Below are positions 61,683-64,000 of a stretch of 64,000 nt of DNA, one piece after another. Below the pieces are notes generated by a model that was given only the letters and a program-made list of their open reading frames with translations, was not told the DNA's origin and did no database searches. Location: assembly GCA_031002005.1 (NCBI GenBank), contig JARYHS010013631.1, forward strand, positions 69,375,832 to 69,439,831, written 5' to 3'. The stretch comes from Vandiemenella viatica. Lineage: Eukaryota > Arthropoda > Insecta > Orthoptera > Morabidae. Position 1 is the stretch's first letter, and the number at the start of each line of letters is the position of its first letter. Position numbers and translations under genes: made by a program.

Positions 61683-64000
61683 CTGTAAGGTAATTAGTAA
61701 TCATGTTTACAGATGCAAAATTTCAAATGAGCATTTAATTTAGTCAGAGGTCAAGTATTAAAATTGAGTTTGGTAATACAATCAAGAATTTGCAATTGAA
61801 AATAAATCGAAATTTAGAGATGACTGCGAGATTGCTGATAATTTAAAAAAAAAAGGTAAAAAGAAATACTTTTAAAGCAGACAGCAAGCAAAATATCATT
61901 CTTACTAATAATATATATTTTGAAGTCTGTCACTGAACAAAAGTAAATGAATGGAGTGGTGATAGTGGAGGAAATAGGAAATGGGAAGTAGAAGGGTACA
62001 CACATATGGTTTAGGAAGAGAATGTGCTGCAAAGCCAGCTATTATCAGTGCAGTTCATAAATGTTAGTGTCTTTAGGTAGAAGCATAAAGCAGTAGTTGA
62101 AAGTGTGGTATGTGCAGCAATTGGATGATGAATCACAGTTTTCTCAACCTATGGTCCACAGACCACTAGTGTCTTGCAAAGATGGTTCAGGTGATCCACA
62201 GGTAGAATATTACAATTTTAGATACTGCATTCATACTGTATAGGGCTATAAATGAGTATGAACAATAAGCCAAACTTTTTAAAAGCCATGGCTATTTCAA
62301 TGACCAGTCAAAAATCTGTCATTTCCAAAAAAGAGGATAAACAGCACTGTCTATACAATAGTCTATTCATTTCCAGCTGGCTTAAAAAAGAACACCATTA
62401 TATAAATGACCAATTTCTGAGGGTCATTAGTATGTGTGAGGTACCACAGTTCATGATAGTATTTGTAACTCCCATTCTGCATCTTCCAAAGCTGACCGCA
62501 CTCAGTTCTCTCCTACCTCGAGTACATTAACCAAGTCCTTTGCCATGTTATTGCCGCTGTAGGGCGCATTGACAATGGGGACTTTATCATCTTGACCAAC
62601 GACCAGTACTACAATATGGCATAAAAATTAACAAAATTGCTGTCTGTGCGGCCAATTGTGAAGAGGTCAGCCATATGGACAGCAAAATAAAGTAGAATAC
62701 TAAAATCATGATTGTAAAGGGGCTTCTGAGACTGGAAAGCAATGTCTGGTTGGCTGTAAAGGATCCAACTATGTTTAAAAGAAACTAAAACAACATAATG
62801 TCTGGCTAGTCAGAATAGAATTATTATACAATAACAAGTAAAATACTGAAAAACAATGTAGATGGAAAGGTAGCTTTAAAAGGGCACCCATCCATCTTAA
62901 AACGAGGCTGTTCTGCCCAAAAAAATTTGAATTAGACTGGACAACAAACAAAATTTTAAAAATTTCGGCAAGTTGCTGATGATATTATTTAAAGTAAGAG
63001 AGATCTTGGCTAGGCCAACACCTGCCCTTTAAGGTGAGTAAGGAGAACCTCATTCCTTATCACCAACTGGAAGGAGCCACCCCATTGCTCAGCAGTTGGT
63101 AGGTCAGGTGAAGCTGCTTATGCTCTACTTACAGCCACTACCTTTGCCCTACATTGAAGACTTGCTGCGGAGACAAAGTCTGATTATGGAATTTGAGAAA
63201 AGTCAATTTGACTTAGTAGTTTTAGTATATTGAAAAAGTAGACTATAAGTCATTTTTCTTTATTAAATTGTTTTGTATGATATTTAAGCAGTGTACACCA
63301 ACCATTGTGAATTTGTAAAGTTGTTCAAATGGACTCCAAAGTCCATAAACAAGAACATAAATTCTTATCTTGTCACAGGCTAACTTTGCAGCTTCGTCTT
63401 CTGATTTCCACATGGCCAGAAACCCAGCAGAATAAACCCTCCTTTCCATAACATTTCAGGGATCAGAGGGCATCCTATAAGTACTTGACCAAACAGTCTG
63501 CTGGGCATACATATTTCCGATGGCCTGAGTGCACCTGAGAGAATCACAGCATATGATGTACTGCATATCACGACTTACTTTCCTATGGTGGAGTGACTTT
63601 AATAAAAGTACCTATCTAGCTTGAAATTATAAGTCACGAAGCAACCTATTCAGTTAGCCTGCTTAGACCCATTTGTATATTCTGAAGTAAATTTGTGATG
63701 CTGGTTTAAAAAATCGATAAAAACTGAGAGAAAATCACTATCAGTGGTAAACAGCCTGCTGTACCACAACAGGTCTAAAATTGTTCTGGGTCTCTTTAAC
63801 AGACAGGGAGGAGATTCTCTCCAATCCTGGTGATAAATTGTCAAGTAGGTGAAGGGTCTGGTAACATATCTGATTATTCTAGAGGCATTCAAAGGGTGGG
63901 TTCATAACTGCATCATAAACAGGACTGCCAGGTTTGAGGCAAAGTGCATGAAGTGTGGCACGCTAAGGATATGCCGACAGATGACAAGAGGGGGCTCACA
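61683..64000. other. upstream IQGAP intron, no recognisable feature
   Basis: No further IQGAP exon could be found by reading the minus strand for IQ, WW or calponin-homology blocks. A stretch near 62135-62200 (CAACCTATGGTCCACAGACC) looks like a hAT-type MITE fragment but has no clear ends. Confidence 0.5.

Larger units (their letters stand above)
55990..59165 (+). mobile_element. Penelope-like element, nearly full length
   Basis: About 3.2 kb lies between two (TA)n tracts. It contains a protein of roughly 840 residues in two overlapping frames (56097-57926 and 57690-58663) followed by a non-coding 3' end. That 3' end has the terminal block GTTCGCGCCCCAC, AAAGGTAAGTGGTGGCTC and CCGCTACTTAGCGTC, shared with the solo palindrome at 16169-16557. 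No inverted copy of that terminus was seen at the 5' side. It is the best reference copy of the PLE family in the window. Confidence 0.9.

Noticed and set aside
62252..62530. 92-codon plus-strand open frame MSMNNKPNFLKAM
   Set aside because: No domain, splice context or repeat partner was found. It adjoins what may be a hAT-type MITE fragment.

Overview
The window is nuclear DNA of an arthropod, most likely a large-genome insect. It has spliced exons, long AT-rich introns and a dense load of eukaryotic transposons: Penelope-like elements, mariner/Tc1, hAT, pogo, an R1-type LINE, a tRNA-derived SINE and a miniature LTR element. There are no operons, bacterial genes or CRISPR arrays. The SINE body resembles sequences I remember from orthopteroid insects, but the species cannot be fixed by eye.

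One host gene runs through almost the whole window on the minus strand. It is an IQGAP-family Ras-GAP-related scaffold protein. I could place thirteen consecutive internal exons (61682 down to 4776), about 681 codons, with splice sites and reading phase agreeing from exon to exon. They cover the last two IQ motifs, the GAP-related domain (GRD) and the start of the C-terminal domain. The 5' half lies right of the window and the last exons lie left of it. Two oddities are embedded: a GC-AG intron after exon 3 and a one-base deletion that shifts the frame in exon 9.

Layout from left to right: 1-4775, truncated Penelope-like copies, a mariner MITE and a SINE; 4776-10046, the last four exons, with a Penelope fragment, a large inverted repeat and a foreign-looking first exon in the introns; 10047-18624, a long intron with MITEs, a dispersed non-coding repeat and three palindromic Penelope derivatives strung along (TA)n tracts; 18625-22470, exons 9 and 8 with another Penelope element between them; 22471-29673, a Tc1 element split by a 4-kb hAT-like element that itself holds two 780-bp inverted arms; 29674-40363, exons 7 to 2; 40364-61589, a 21-kb intron with an R1-type LINE, a mariner broken by both a TRIM and a second mariner, LINE pieces, and a nearly full-length Penelope-like element with one frameshift.

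Apart from IQGAP, nothing here looks like a functioning host gene. The main interest lies in the IQGAP anomalies and in the nested and palindromic transposon architecture, where target-site duplications can often be read directly.
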